Notes: generated by a model not told the origin, from the sequence alone. A stretch of 6,770 bases of DNA from Trichodesmium sp. MAG_R04 (GCA_023356515.1 JAKQYG010000231.1:1-6770); one strand, 5' to 3'. Positions 1-6,225 are shown, counted from the stretch's first letter. Translations and numbers: made by a program.

Positions 1-75
1 CAATGGTATTGGATTGAAGATTTGACAAAAATGCCGATGGCTAAAGCAATGGCTAATTTGTTAATGCAAAGCTAA
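1..75 (+). CDS. C-terminal fragment of an unidentified protein (5' end outside window)
   Basis: Frame 1 is open from the first base to a TAA at 73-75 and gives 24 residues, beginning QWYWIEDLTKM and ending ANLLMQS. The other two plus frames meet stops within 25 bases. The fragment looks protein-like: an aromatic start, then a probable amphipathic helix with repeated Met and Ala. It is too short to assign to a family. Twenty-four open codons can occur by chance in AT-rich DNA, so the call is tentative. No terminator-like hairpin follows the stop directly. Confidence 0.45.
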   Translation, partial: QWYWIEDLTKMPMAKAMANLLMQS

Positions 76-198
76 ATACTTTAGGAATGAGAATTAAATC
101 AAGTCCTGAATTTTGTGAAATAACTCAGATGATATGGACTTTAGACAATTTACAGTGCTTTTCAAATTGATGAGCTACATCGCCATAACCAAAACCTT

Positions 199-226
199 GT
201 AGGGACGTTGCATGCAACGTCCCTAC
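199..226. repeat. Perfect 28-bp palindrome
   Basis: The 28 bases are their own reverse complement; the half-site is GTAGGGACGTTGCA and there is no spacer. Bases just outside (198 and 227) do not pair, so the boundary is sharp. A palindrome this long is far beyond chance. From general knowledge, palindromes with GTAGGGACG-type ends are dispersed in many copies through intergenic DNA of filamentous cyanobacteria. As RNA or single-stranded DNA it would fold into a tight hairpin. No gene depends on it visibly. Confidence 0.9.
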
Positions 227-267
227 TGTAGTAGACCGATATGAAAACTGCTGTAACTTGTGTAAAT

Positions 268-356
268 CAGGACTTACGCACGGGCAACGAGGGTGAGGGC
301 GAATGCCATTCGCTTCTACATGTGGCGTTTTCAAGGTGAATTTGCGTAAGTTCCTG
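268..356. mobile_element. MITE-like element with 13-bp inverted ends
   Basis: CAGGACTTACGCA at 268-280 is repeated in inverted form as TGCGTAAGTTCCTG at 343-356, with one extra T, and the two ends enclose 89 bases in total. There is no room for a transposase. The interior contains another small inverted repeat, GCGAATG and CATTCGC around one base (299-313). These ends resemble short non-autonomous repeats scattered in cyanobacterial genomes (recalled, not checked). No clear target-site duplication flanks it. A further AAGTCCTG at 101-108 matches part of the same terminal sequence. Confidence 0.55.
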
Positions 357-573
357 TAGATAATAAAATCCTCATTCCTTAACTCAAAAAAAATTATCAT
401 GACTCAGCATTAAAATTAGCTCTCATGCTAAATCTACAACAACCCTACTATCTTTGCCTCTAACTCTTTCCAACGAGCGATCGCCTCTCATTCCTCTAAA
501 ATATAATCTTCATCAGATCGGATCTAAAAAATGGGTGGCGTATAACAGCGATCGCTATTGAGGTGGCTTCATA

Positions 574-957
574 CTAACCTGTCGCCAATCCTGTAAACTT
601 AAGCATATAGGGCGACCTATCTCCTAACACGATATCAGATTTAGGTACTCCTGCTGCAATTAACTCATTAGCTATTCCTGCTTCTGCTCCATCTCCTTGA
701 ATCCAAAATTTCCCCGACCTAATCTCAACGTCAATAACACATCCAAAAACTCGTCCTTCTCCAGACCATCCGACATGAAACATCAAATAGCGATCGCGAA
801 GGAAGTCGAAAGCAATTTGAGTTTTTACTTCCCCATTCTCATTATCACCCTCAGAATGTTTTTCGACAATTGAACAACACTTAACAGTTAACAGAAGTAG
901 ATTTTTTACACAGTAAATTATAATGCAAGTGGGTAGAAAATGCACTTTTTTTGTCAA
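574..957 (-). CDS. xisI: XisI-family protein with abnormal N-terminus (orphan, possibly decaying)
   Basis: The reading is 127 codons from a TTG at 957 to TAG at 574-576. From about residue 42 it matches the XisI family (fdxN element excision controlling factor): ERDRYL-like LRDRYL at 52-57, HVGWSGEGRVFGC at 61-73, a KFWIQGDG block near 83-90, GIANELIAAGVPKSDIVLG near 94-112, and the family-type end FTGLATG. XisI acts with XisH in controlling excision of the fdxN element in Anabaena heterocysts, but most homologues lie outside that element and have no known role. The family is usually about 110 residues and begins with a helix containing a Tyr-Arg pair. Here the first 15-40 residues are unlike that. 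The start is TTG with no clear ribosome binding site, and no in-frame ATG or GTG lies between residue 6 and Met59. Several normally conserved positions are changed (Gly where Arg is usual, at 67 and 88). No xisH precedes it; cyaC ends 22 bases upstream on the same strand. The family call is firm; whether it is functional is doubtful. Confidence 0.7.
   Translation of the reverse strand: MTKKVHFLPTCIIIYCVKNLLLLTVKCCSIVEKHSEGDNENGEVKTQIAFDFLRDRYLMFHVGWSGEGRVFGCVIDVEIRSGKFWIQGDGAEAGIANELIAAGVPKSDIVLGDRSPYMLKFTGLATG
908..923 (-). promoter_or_regulatory. TATAAT box inside the xisI-like 5' region
   Basis: On the minus strand a perfect TATAAT lies at 922-917, within a 16-base segment that recurs with one mismatch at 4571-4586 upstream of cyaC. 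No matching -35 lies 16-18 bases upstream; the nearest TTGACA (957-952) is 29 bases away. If this is a real promoter, transcription would start inside the predicted reading frame, and the first ~17 codons of the xisI-like gene would not be translated from it. It is sequence similarity only. Confidence 0.25.
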
Positions 958-979
958 AATAATGTTAGCCCCAGGTAGT

Positions 980-3900
980 TCACCTTATGGGATTTCGACT
1001 CACCACAAAGCCCAAAATGTCTTCATCTATACCTTTTAGCTTCAAATATCCATGCTTCTTCACCATCCGACTATCGAGATATTGGGCTACTGTTGCCGAT
1101 ACCAAAATTGTATTTGGCTCTGCTGCCTCCTCTAAACGAGCTGCAATATTTACCGATGGGCCAATAGCTGTATAGTCAGAGCGCTCTGGACCACCAAACA
1201 TCCCCACTACAGCATTCCCCTGATGAATACCACAACGAAACCTCATCGGAGGTACCCCATTTTCGCCAATCAACTTCAAATTTTGCCAACGATCATTCAA
1301 CTTATCTAAAGCTTTCAACATTGCCTGAGCTGAAGCTATTGCACGTCGCACTTGCTCCTGTGGAGTCAACTCCTCAGGTGAACCATAAATTGCCATCACA
1401 GCATCCCCCACAAACTTATCCACAGTACCACCATTAGCAAAAATAGCTTTTGTCATTTCTGCCAAATATTCATTCAATAATATTGCAATACCAGACGACT
1501 GCAAAACATTCGACATTCGAGTAAAACCCACAATATCACTAAATAAAACTGTTACCAACCTTGGTTCTGGCGTCAAATCCAAAGCCAATTTTCCTTGTGC
1601 TGCTCGCTGCACCATTTCCGGTGGTAAAAATCGCCTTAATACTGATTCGGTCAAGTAATAATTCAACTTTTGCACCTGTCGCTCATTCTCTTTCAAAACC
1701 AATAAATTTCTTACTTCTGCTAACAATTCCCTATCATTAAACGGTTTTGCTAAATAAGCATCTGCCCCTCTTTCTACCCCTTCAATTCTAGTATCTTCAT
1801 CTGCTTTAGCAGTTAACAAAATAATCGGCGTACCTCGCAATTGTTGTTCTTCTCTAATCATTTTAATTAAATCTAAACCAGGCACAACTGGCATCATTAA
1901 ATCAGTTATAATTACATGAGGATGATGAATTCGTGCCATTTCAAATCCCTCTTGTCCATTCCTAGCCAACACCACATTAAAGTTAGACTTTCGTATGATT
2001 CTTGACACATAATTTCTCAAATCTGGATTATCATCTACTACCAAAATAGTAGTTACTGCCGTATCATCATAATTAACTGTGGCAATATTTTCTTGTTGGT
2101 CTACAGCTTGTAATTCCTCTAGTTCTTGTAACTCTGCTTCTACGTCCGCTAACTCAACAGCTAACTTAGTAGCATCAAATTCGGCTGGTGTTTCTGATAC
2201 TTGAGCTACAGGTAAATGGTCCCTGCCTGTTCGCATCGAAACTTGAAAAGTAGTACCTTGACCATAAACTGATTCCACACTGATTTGAGCACCATGAAGT
2301 TCTACTAATTCTTTGACTAAAGCCAAACCTAAACCACTTCCTTCATAAGAACGATTTGTTGAACCTTCTGCTTGCCGAAATCTTTCAAACAAAAAGGGAA
2401 TTTGTTCTTGACGAATTCCAATACCAGTATCTTGTATTTTCAACAGACAATATTCCTGACTAGATTCAATTGAAATTGTAATAGTACCTCCAGCAGGAGT
2501 GAATTTCATAGCATTTGATAGCAAATTGTAGATAACTTTATCAAATTTTTCTACATCTAAATAAACTAGTGGGCAATTGTTACTAAAGTATGTAACTAAA
2601 TTTAGTTCTTTGTTCTGGCAGTAGGGGGTAAATGATTCAACAATATTACGACATAGATCAACAAGACTACAGGGGCGAAAACAAGGTTGCATCCGCCCGG
2701 CATCAAGTCTTTGTAAATCTAATAATTGATTTACTAATCTTAAGAGACGACGGGAATTACGTAGAGCGATCGCAGCCGGCTCTGGAGGTAAATCTTCTTT
2801 AGAGTTCACTGCTTCCTCTAATAATCCAATCATCAAAGTCAGAGGAGTACGAAACTCATGGGAAATATTCTGGAAAAACTCTGTTTTGAGTCGGTCTGCT
2901 TCAATTAGTCTTTCTGCTTGTTGTCTAGTGGTTTGATAAAGATGGGATTGTTGAACAGCGATCGCCGCATGGGAAGCTACTGCTTCTGCCAGTTCAATTT
3001 CTGAGGCTTGCCACTGCCGCTCATTAGAATTGCTGCGCAGAGAAATACTGCCAATAATTTTACCATCAACAGTGAGAGGTACTAACATCAAAGAACGAGC
3101 ATTAAAGCGCAACGAGAGTTCAGATTGATCAAATTTTCTATGGTTATTCAGATTGCTAATTGCTACAGTTTTTTTAGTTTTTAGCAACTCTACTAAAACA
3201 GGATTGCTACTAATCGGAACAATTGACTGAGGTAAATTCGTTGAAATAAATAAGTTGTCATAATTAGAAATTTTTGCTTCAGTCGCGGATGTATCTGAAA
3301 GAGCTTTAGCTTCAGTAGTACTTATAGAGGATTGAGCTTGAGCATCATATAACCCCACGCAGTTAACATATTCATCAGTTTCCGTCCACAATGAGAGAAC
3401 GCAACCATCTACCTCTAAAGCTTTGCCTAACTCTTGAGTGATAGCAGCAAAAATATCTTGAGGGTTAAGACTAGAGCGAATCGCAGTTGTGATTGTATTC
3501 ACCAGAGTTTCCCGTTGGGCCAGACTTCTCAGTTGTTCATAAGCACGAGCTTGAGATAGAGCTAGAGCAGCTTGATCGGTAACTGTTACTAAGAGTTGAA
3601 CTTCATAGTCTAACCAATTACGATATTCTCCACACTGGTGGAGTGCTAAAACTGCAATTAATTCCGAGCGGGAAAATAGAGGCACAATTAGACTAGAATA
3701 GATATTCGTTGTTATGTAAGCTTGTCGGCGTTGTTGAAGTTCTATAGTTTCTCCCTTTAGCGTTTTGTGATTTTGACTATCTGAAATGATTTCTACAGTA
3801 TTTGTTTCCCAGATAAGATGAGCCAAAATTTCTTGTGGTATCCTAGGGGAATAATCGTTAGCTGATTCTTCAGAGTTATGTTCTTGATTCTCGTAAACAA

Positions 3901-4492
3901 CAAACCATTCGTCTTCTCCATGGCTATCTTGGAAAGGACAACAAATCGCCAAACTCACTTCAAACATTTGACCAATACTTTCTACTATCCTCTGGAGCAT
4001 CTGCTGATAATCGGGGGCAGAACGGATAGTATTAGTAACTGCGTATAGGAGAGATTCTTGCTTAAGGGCACGACGTAACTCCTCAGTATGAGATTTGAGG
4101 ACATTATGGGTGTCAACTCCCTGCTTGACTAATGCTTTTAACTCATTGTCATCCCAAGGTTTAGTCACATATTTAAAAACTTTACCAGAGTTGATGGCTT
4201 CTACTAAATCTTCTACGTCCGTGTAGCCAGTTAGAATAATCCTAATACTATTAGGATATTTCTCAGCAGTAAGACTTAGAAATTCTGTACCACTCATTTT
4301 AGGCATTCGCTGGTCTGAGATAATTACAGCTACTTCCCCAGATTTTTCCAGAATTTCTAGCGCTTCTGGCCCATTCTCAGCTCGCAGCACCTTATAATGT
4401 TGGAAAAAGGTGCGATACAAAAGGTCTAAATTATATGGTTCGTCATCGACAACCAAAATTTGTGGTTTAGGTTTTCTTTGTCTGAAATTCAT
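980..4492 (-). CDS. cyaC: CyaC-type hybrid histidine kinase/adenylate cyclase
   Basis: This 1170-residue protein is predicted to make cAMP from ATP under control of a built-in phosphorelay. Domains in order: receiver 1 (~10-125; acidic D16/D17, phospho-acceptor D60, T88, K111, with a KPWDDNEL end); GAF 1 (~145-315); GAF 2 (~325-515); HisKA (~533-600; H545 in SHEFRTP); HATPase (~645-755; N656/N660, DTGIGI at 688-693, GSGLGL at 718-723); a short acidic coiled-coil (~778-800); receiver 2 (~814-930; D820/D821, D864, T894, K916); class III cyclase (~978-1165). Cyclase residues are complete: metal Asp D986 (FSDIVGFT) and D1030 (KFVGDAV), adenine-binding K1026 and T1108, and transition-state N1115 and R1119 (VNIAAR). 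The order and length match CyaC of Anabaena and Arthrospira, where autophosphorylation and phosphotransfer to a receiver affect cyclase activity. No membrane segment or signal peptide is seen, so it is probably cytosolic. Neither GAF has an evident bilin-type Cys motif. The ATG start is secure: GGAGAG lies 6 bases upstream (4504-4499) and an in-frame TGA at 4513-4511 rules out extension. The stop is TGA at 982-980. Confidence 0.96.
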   Translation of the reverse strand: MNFRQRKPKPQILVVDDEPYNLDLLYRTFFQHYKVLRAENGPEALEILEKSGEVAVIISDQRMPKMSGTEFLSLTAEKYPNSIRIILTGYTDVEDLVEAINSGKVFKYVTKPWDDNELKALVKQGVDTHNVLKSHTEELRRALKQESLLYAVTNTIRSAPDYQQMLQRIVESIGQMFEVSLAICCPFQDSHGEDEWFVVYENQEHNSEESANDYSPRIPQEILAHLIWETNTVEIISDSQNHKTLKGETIELQQRRQAYITTNIYSSLIVPLFSRSELIAVLALHQCGEYRNWLDYEVQLLVTVTDQAALALSQARAYEQLRSLAQRETLVNTITTAIRSSLNPQDIFAAITQELGKALEVDGCVLSLWTETDEYVNCVGLYDAQAQSSISTTEAKALSDTSATEAKISNYDNLFISTNLPQSIVPISSNPVLVELLKTKKTVAISNLNNHRKFDQSELSLRFNARSLMLVPLTVDGKIIGSISLRSNSNERQWQASEIELAEAVASHAAIAVQQSHLYQTTRQQAERLIEADRLKTEFFQNISHEFRTPLTLMIGLLEEAVNSKEDLPPEPAAIALRNSRRLLRLVNQLLDLQRLDAGRMQPCFRPCSLVDLCRNIVESFTPYCQNKELNLVTYFSNNCPLVYLDVEKFDKVIYNLLSNAMKFTPAGGTITISIESSQEYCLLKIQDTGIGIRQEQIPFLFERFRQAEGSTNRSYEGSGLGLALVKELVELHGAQISVESVYGQGTTFQVSMRTGRDHLPVAQVSETPAEFDATKLAVELADVEAELQELEELQAVDQQENIATVNYDDTAVTTILVVDDNPDLRNYVSRIIRKSNFNVVLARNGQEGFEMARIHHPHVIITDLMMPVVPGLDLIKMIREEQQLRGTPIILLTAKADEDTRIEGVERGADAYLAKPFNDRELLAEVRNLLVLKENERQVQKLNYYLTESVLRRFLPPEMVQRAAQGKLALDLTPEPRLVTVLFSDIVGFTRMSNVLQSSGIAILLNEYLAEMTKAIFANGGTVDKFVGDAVMAIYGSPEELTPQEQVRRAIASAQAMLKALDKLNDRWQNLKLIGENGVPPMRFRCGIHQGNAVVGMFGGPERSDYTAIGPSVNIAARLEEAAEPNTILVSATVAQYLDSRMVKKHGYLKLKGIDEDILGFVVSRNPIR

Positions 4493-4498
4493 GCACCG

Positions 4499-4504
4499 CT
4501 CTCC
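4499..4504 (-). promoter_or_regulatory. Shine-Dalgarno site of cyaC
   Basis: GGAGAG on the minus strand ends 6 bases before the ATG at 4492-4490, a near-ideal spacing. It lies in the loop of a weak 4-bp stem (GCAC and GTGC at 4508-4505 and 4496-4493), too weak to argue for regulation by itself. Confidence 0.75.
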
Positions 4505-4519
4505 GTGCTTTCAGGTCAG

Positions 4520-4603
4520 TTATGATGAATTATTGTTTATCAGGTACAGTATGGATATAACTCTTCTCGCACATAGTAAATTATAAATGGCCTTTTTCTT
4601 CAA
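4520..4603 (-). CDS. Possible 27-residue leader peptide upstream of cyaC
   Basis: A minus-strand reading starts with TTG at 4603-4601 and ends with TAA at 4522-4520, 27 bases before the cyaC ATG. It begins MKKKAIYNLL and continues with a hydrophobic stretch. A perfect Shine-Dalgarno octamer AAGGAGGT (4613-4606) stands just before it, but only 2 bases separate the octamer from TTG, shorter than optimal. A -10-like TATACT at 4624-4619 would start a transcript right at the octamer. The other -10 candidate (4585-4580) would exclude it from the transcript. No homologue is known to me, and the frame is short enough to be chance. Confidence 0.2.
   Translation of the reverse strand: MKKKAIYNLLCARRVISILYLINNNSS
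4571..4586 (-). promoter_or_regulatory. Candidate -10 region of cyaC
   Basis: The minus strand has TATAAT at 4585-4580, about 88 bases before the cyaC start codon. No good -35 is found at standard spacing (the hexamer 17 bases upstream is GGTAGT), so if used it would be an activator-dependent or -10-only type. The same 16 bases occur with one mismatch at 908-923 before the xisI-like core. Confidence 0.3.
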
Positions 4604-4885
4604 CTACCTCCTTAATTTAGTATACTCAAACCTATCAGGGAATTTATTAGGATTATCTGTTAATTCTAACCAGTTTCAGCACGAAAATGAAAATTATGAT
4701 TTATTTCTAAATCTATTTAGATCTTAATTTAAGCAGAAGACCTAATGTTCTCAGATGAGTTTTTCGCTATTGCCATTGCCAATATGAAAGGCGATACGAT
4801 ATAAAAGAAGTACGTCCGATAAGAATACCAGGCTTACATTATCATTTGGAATCATCTTAGTGTTTAATGTCTTTCTTGTATTCCT

Positions 4886-4917
4886 TGACTAGTCAGTGGG
4901 AAGTTCTTCCAAGAACT
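4886..4917. promoter_or_regulatory. Pair of short palindromes upstream of the GNAT gene
   Basis: TGACTAGTCA (4886-4895) is a perfect 10-bp palindrome. AGTTCTT and AAGAACT (4902-4908, 4911-4917) form a 7-bp inverted repeat around CC. They lie 94-125 bases before the GNAT start and could be repressor sites. Inverted repeats of this size are expected a few times per window by chance. Confidence 0.2.
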
Positions 4918-4967
4918 ATTGCTAGCTAAGCCTTATCTCTCAAAATAAGTGATATTAGGCAGTTCAT

Positions 4968-4997
4968 TATAAATATTAAAATCTATATAGATATAGC
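4968..4997 (+). promoter_or_regulatory. AT-rich candidate promoter of the GNAT gene
   Basis: Three -10-like hexamers, TATAAA (4968-4973), TATAGA (4986-4991) and TATAGC (4992-4997), lie 14-43 bases before the GTG at 5011. None has a TTGACA-like partner at 16-18 bases. If one of the last two is used, the transcript would be nearly leaderless. Confidence 0.25.
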
Positions 4998-5010
4998 TTG
5001 TGAGTGTATT

Positions 5011-5661
5011 GTGAGTCCTTTATTTTTTTTCTCAAAGTCTGTTAAACCTCAAGTCAGAAAATATCATCAATTTGACTTTTCAATCCGCATTGCTCAACCA
5101 CAGGAACTCAAGAGTATTTCCGAAATATTAACTAACTGTTTTCATTCACGTCAAGGAATTATGGGCTATATTTATCCTTTTTTACAAGCAAGTATTTACA
5201 AAAATTTACGAAATCGGATCAGTTCTAAAAGTAAGCATCATTTGTGTATTGTTGCTATGATTATCAAAGATACTAAATCTACTAAAAATTTATCTACTAT
5301 TGGAGGGCAGGATTTAGTGGGAACTGTAGAAATTAGTGTACGATCACTCCAGAAGAATAAACTTTTTTCACTTAATCTTTGGAAGTTAGATGATTTTAAC
5401 TATGCTTACCTATCAAATTTGGCTGTTGATGTTGATTATCGACAACTAGGAATTGCTCAACAGCTGTTGAATTTTTGTGAGCATAGGGCATTAGAATGGG
5501 GGTTTTATGATCTATATCTTCATGTATTAGAAAATAATCATACTGCCCGCAGGCTTTACCATAAAGCTGGTTACAGATTAGAGAAAGCTGAGTGGACTCT
5601 TACCTCTTTACTATTTGCCCAACCCCAAAAGTTACTTTTGCGTAAATCTTTTTCGGCTTAA
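5011..5661 (+). CDS. GNAT-family N-acetyltransferase
   Basis: This 216-residue protein is predicted to transfer an acetyl group from acetyl-CoA to an amine on an unknown small molecule or protein. The GNAT fold is clear in the second half. The strand-loop-helix that binds CoA spans ~133-153 (LSNLAVDVDYRQLGIAQQLL) with the Arg-x-x-Gly-x-Ala loop at R144-A149. The following helix and strand at ~154-172 lead into the family-typical ENNHTARRLYHKAGY at 174-188, with N176, A179, Y183 and G187. The first half has an N-terminal strand (FSIRIAQP, 23-30) and a long helix typical of the fold. The length exceeds the ~150-residue minimal fold because of an extended N-terminus and a basic segment at ~63-95. 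The start is uncertain: GTG at 5011 gives this length, no ribosome binding site is visible, and the first 20 residues are not conserved-looking. It is single-copy here, divergent from cyaC and with no partner gene. It has no membrane segment. The substrate cannot be inferred. Confidence 0.85.
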   Translation: MSPLFFFSKSVKPQVRKYHQFDFSIRIAQPQELKSISEILTNCFHSRQGIMGYIYPFLQASIYKNLRNRISSKSKHHLCIVAMIIKDTKSTKNLSTIGGQDLVGTVEISVRSLQKNKLFSLNLWKLDDFNYAYLSNLAVDVDYRQLGIAQQLLNFCEHRALEWGFYDLYLHVLENNHTARRLYHKAGYRLEKAEWTLTSLLFAQPQKLLLRKSFSA

Positions 5662-5671
5662 GATTTAAGCC
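5655..5671 (+). terminator. Hairpin over the GNAT stop codon
   Basis: GGCTTAA and TTAAGCC (5655-5661, 5665-5671) can pair with a 3-base loop, and the TAA stop lies in the left arm. The stem is AT-rich and no U-run follows, so it is at best a weak or bidirectional terminator. Confidence 0.3.
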
Positions 5672-5687
5672 ACATTTCGCACTTCAA
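5670..5687 (+). repeat. Direct repeat, copy 1 of 2
   Basis: CCACATTTCGCACTTCAA here and CCACATTCCGCACTTCAA at 6551-6568 match at 17 of 18 bases. Weaker similarity follows both copies (GTAA, then A-rich sequence, then TAGT). The copies lie 881 bases apart in the same orientation. Confidence 0.6.
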
Positions 5688-6063
5688 CACTTAGTAAGAA
5701 TAAAAAATAGTGAGTTAGAAGTCAGGAGAAAATACAGCAAATTTCGGGTAAATAATGTACAGAGTAAATGGTTAAAATCATGTAGTCAAGCATCTAGCCC
5801 AGATGGATCTACCTAATAACAACAGAAAGCGCTACATATAGTGGTTAATAGATTCCAAGAAAGTAAAAATATTAACATTCAAACCTCTCGGTTTCGACCA
5901 TCTTACTTGCTAGCATTGTACCCCCTAGTAGTTTACATAGATAAAATAAATTTTACTATGAGTATTTATGCTTAATATTTTTCTGAGAACTTGACCCATG
6001 GGAAAGATCCTATTTGGTAGTATTATGATGTATATAAAATCAAGTAACTAAATATAATAAACT

Positions 6064-6127
6064 TTTCTGCTTTCTGTAGGCCGCGCTTTCCTTTCTTTCT
6101 ACAAAAGCGTAAGTATGAAAGCAGAAA
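6064..6127 (+). repeat. Hairpin with 11-bp perfect stem
   Basis: TTTCTGCTTTC (6064-6074) pairs perfectly with GAAAGCAGAAA (6117-6127) around 42 bases. Inside are two further pairings, TGTAG with CTACA (6075-6079, 6099-6103) and CGCTTT with AAAGCG (6084-6089, 6104-6109). These cross each other, so they are alternatives or a pseudoknot. The centre is pyrimidine-rich. It may be a structured RNA or a dispersed repeat; the sequence alone does not decide which. Confidence 0.5.
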
Positions 6128-6225
6128 TAACACAATTTCAGTGTTCAGTTTTCAGTACCTCTAAATAATATGGATGCGAGAGGATATTCGAAGTTTTTTC
6201 CTTTATTCCCTTGAAAGAATAGATT

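Larger units (their letters stand above)
76..573. other. Gene-poor intergenic region with palindromic repeats
   Basis: About 500 bases lie between the left-edge fragment and the xisI-like gene. I find no convincing intact gene. The region holds the 28-bp palindrome at 199-226, the MITE-like element at 268-356 and two HIP1 sites (477-484, 548-555). On the minus strand from 517 down to 434 there is a short protein-like reading (SDEDYILEE, in-frame TGA, then EAIARWKELEAKIVGLL and a stop). It may be the tail of a decayed gene, but it is too short to name. Confidence 0.7.
4493..5010. other. Divergent intergenic region between cyaC and the GNAT gene
   Basis: These 518 bases separate two divergently transcribed genes. 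On the cyaC side they hold a Shine-Dalgarno site (4499-4504), a possible leader peptide (4520-4603) and candidate -10 boxes TATAAT (4585-4580) and TATACT (4624-4619). On the GNAT side they hold two small palindromes (4886-4895, 4902-4917), an AT-rich stretch (4968-4997) and a repeated TTGTGAGT. I see no gene, tRNA or HIP1 site in 4625-4885. Confidence 0.7.

Noticed and set aside
114..129. CRP-like site TGTGA-N6-TCAGA
   Set aside because: It matches 9 of 10 consensus positions, which is tempting beside an adenylate cyclase gene. However, about 0.2 such sites are expected by chance in this window, and no gene starts next to it.
125..400. 91-codon minus-strand reading frame
   Set aside because: It runs straight through the 28-bp palindrome and the MITE-like element, so its translation is a by-product of repeats. 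It resembles no protein family I know and has no credible ribosome binding site.
961..990. Terminator after cyaC
   Set aside because: Only a 4-bp AGGT/ACCT pairing with bulged flanks is possible and no U-run follows. This is too weak to call.
987..1175. 62-codon plus-strand reading frame
   Set aside because: It is antisense to the well-conserved cyclase domain of cyaC. The opposite strand is clearly the coding one.
2950..4060. Phytochrome-type photosensory GAF domains in CyaC
   Set aside because: Both GAF domains lack the Cys-His chromophore motif, so direct bilin binding is not supported. Light control, if any, would come through a partner kinase.
5998..6051. 17-codon ATG frame beginning MGKILFGSIMM
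   Set aside because: It is very short, with no ribosome binding site and no family resemblance. It is expected by chance in AT-rich DNA.
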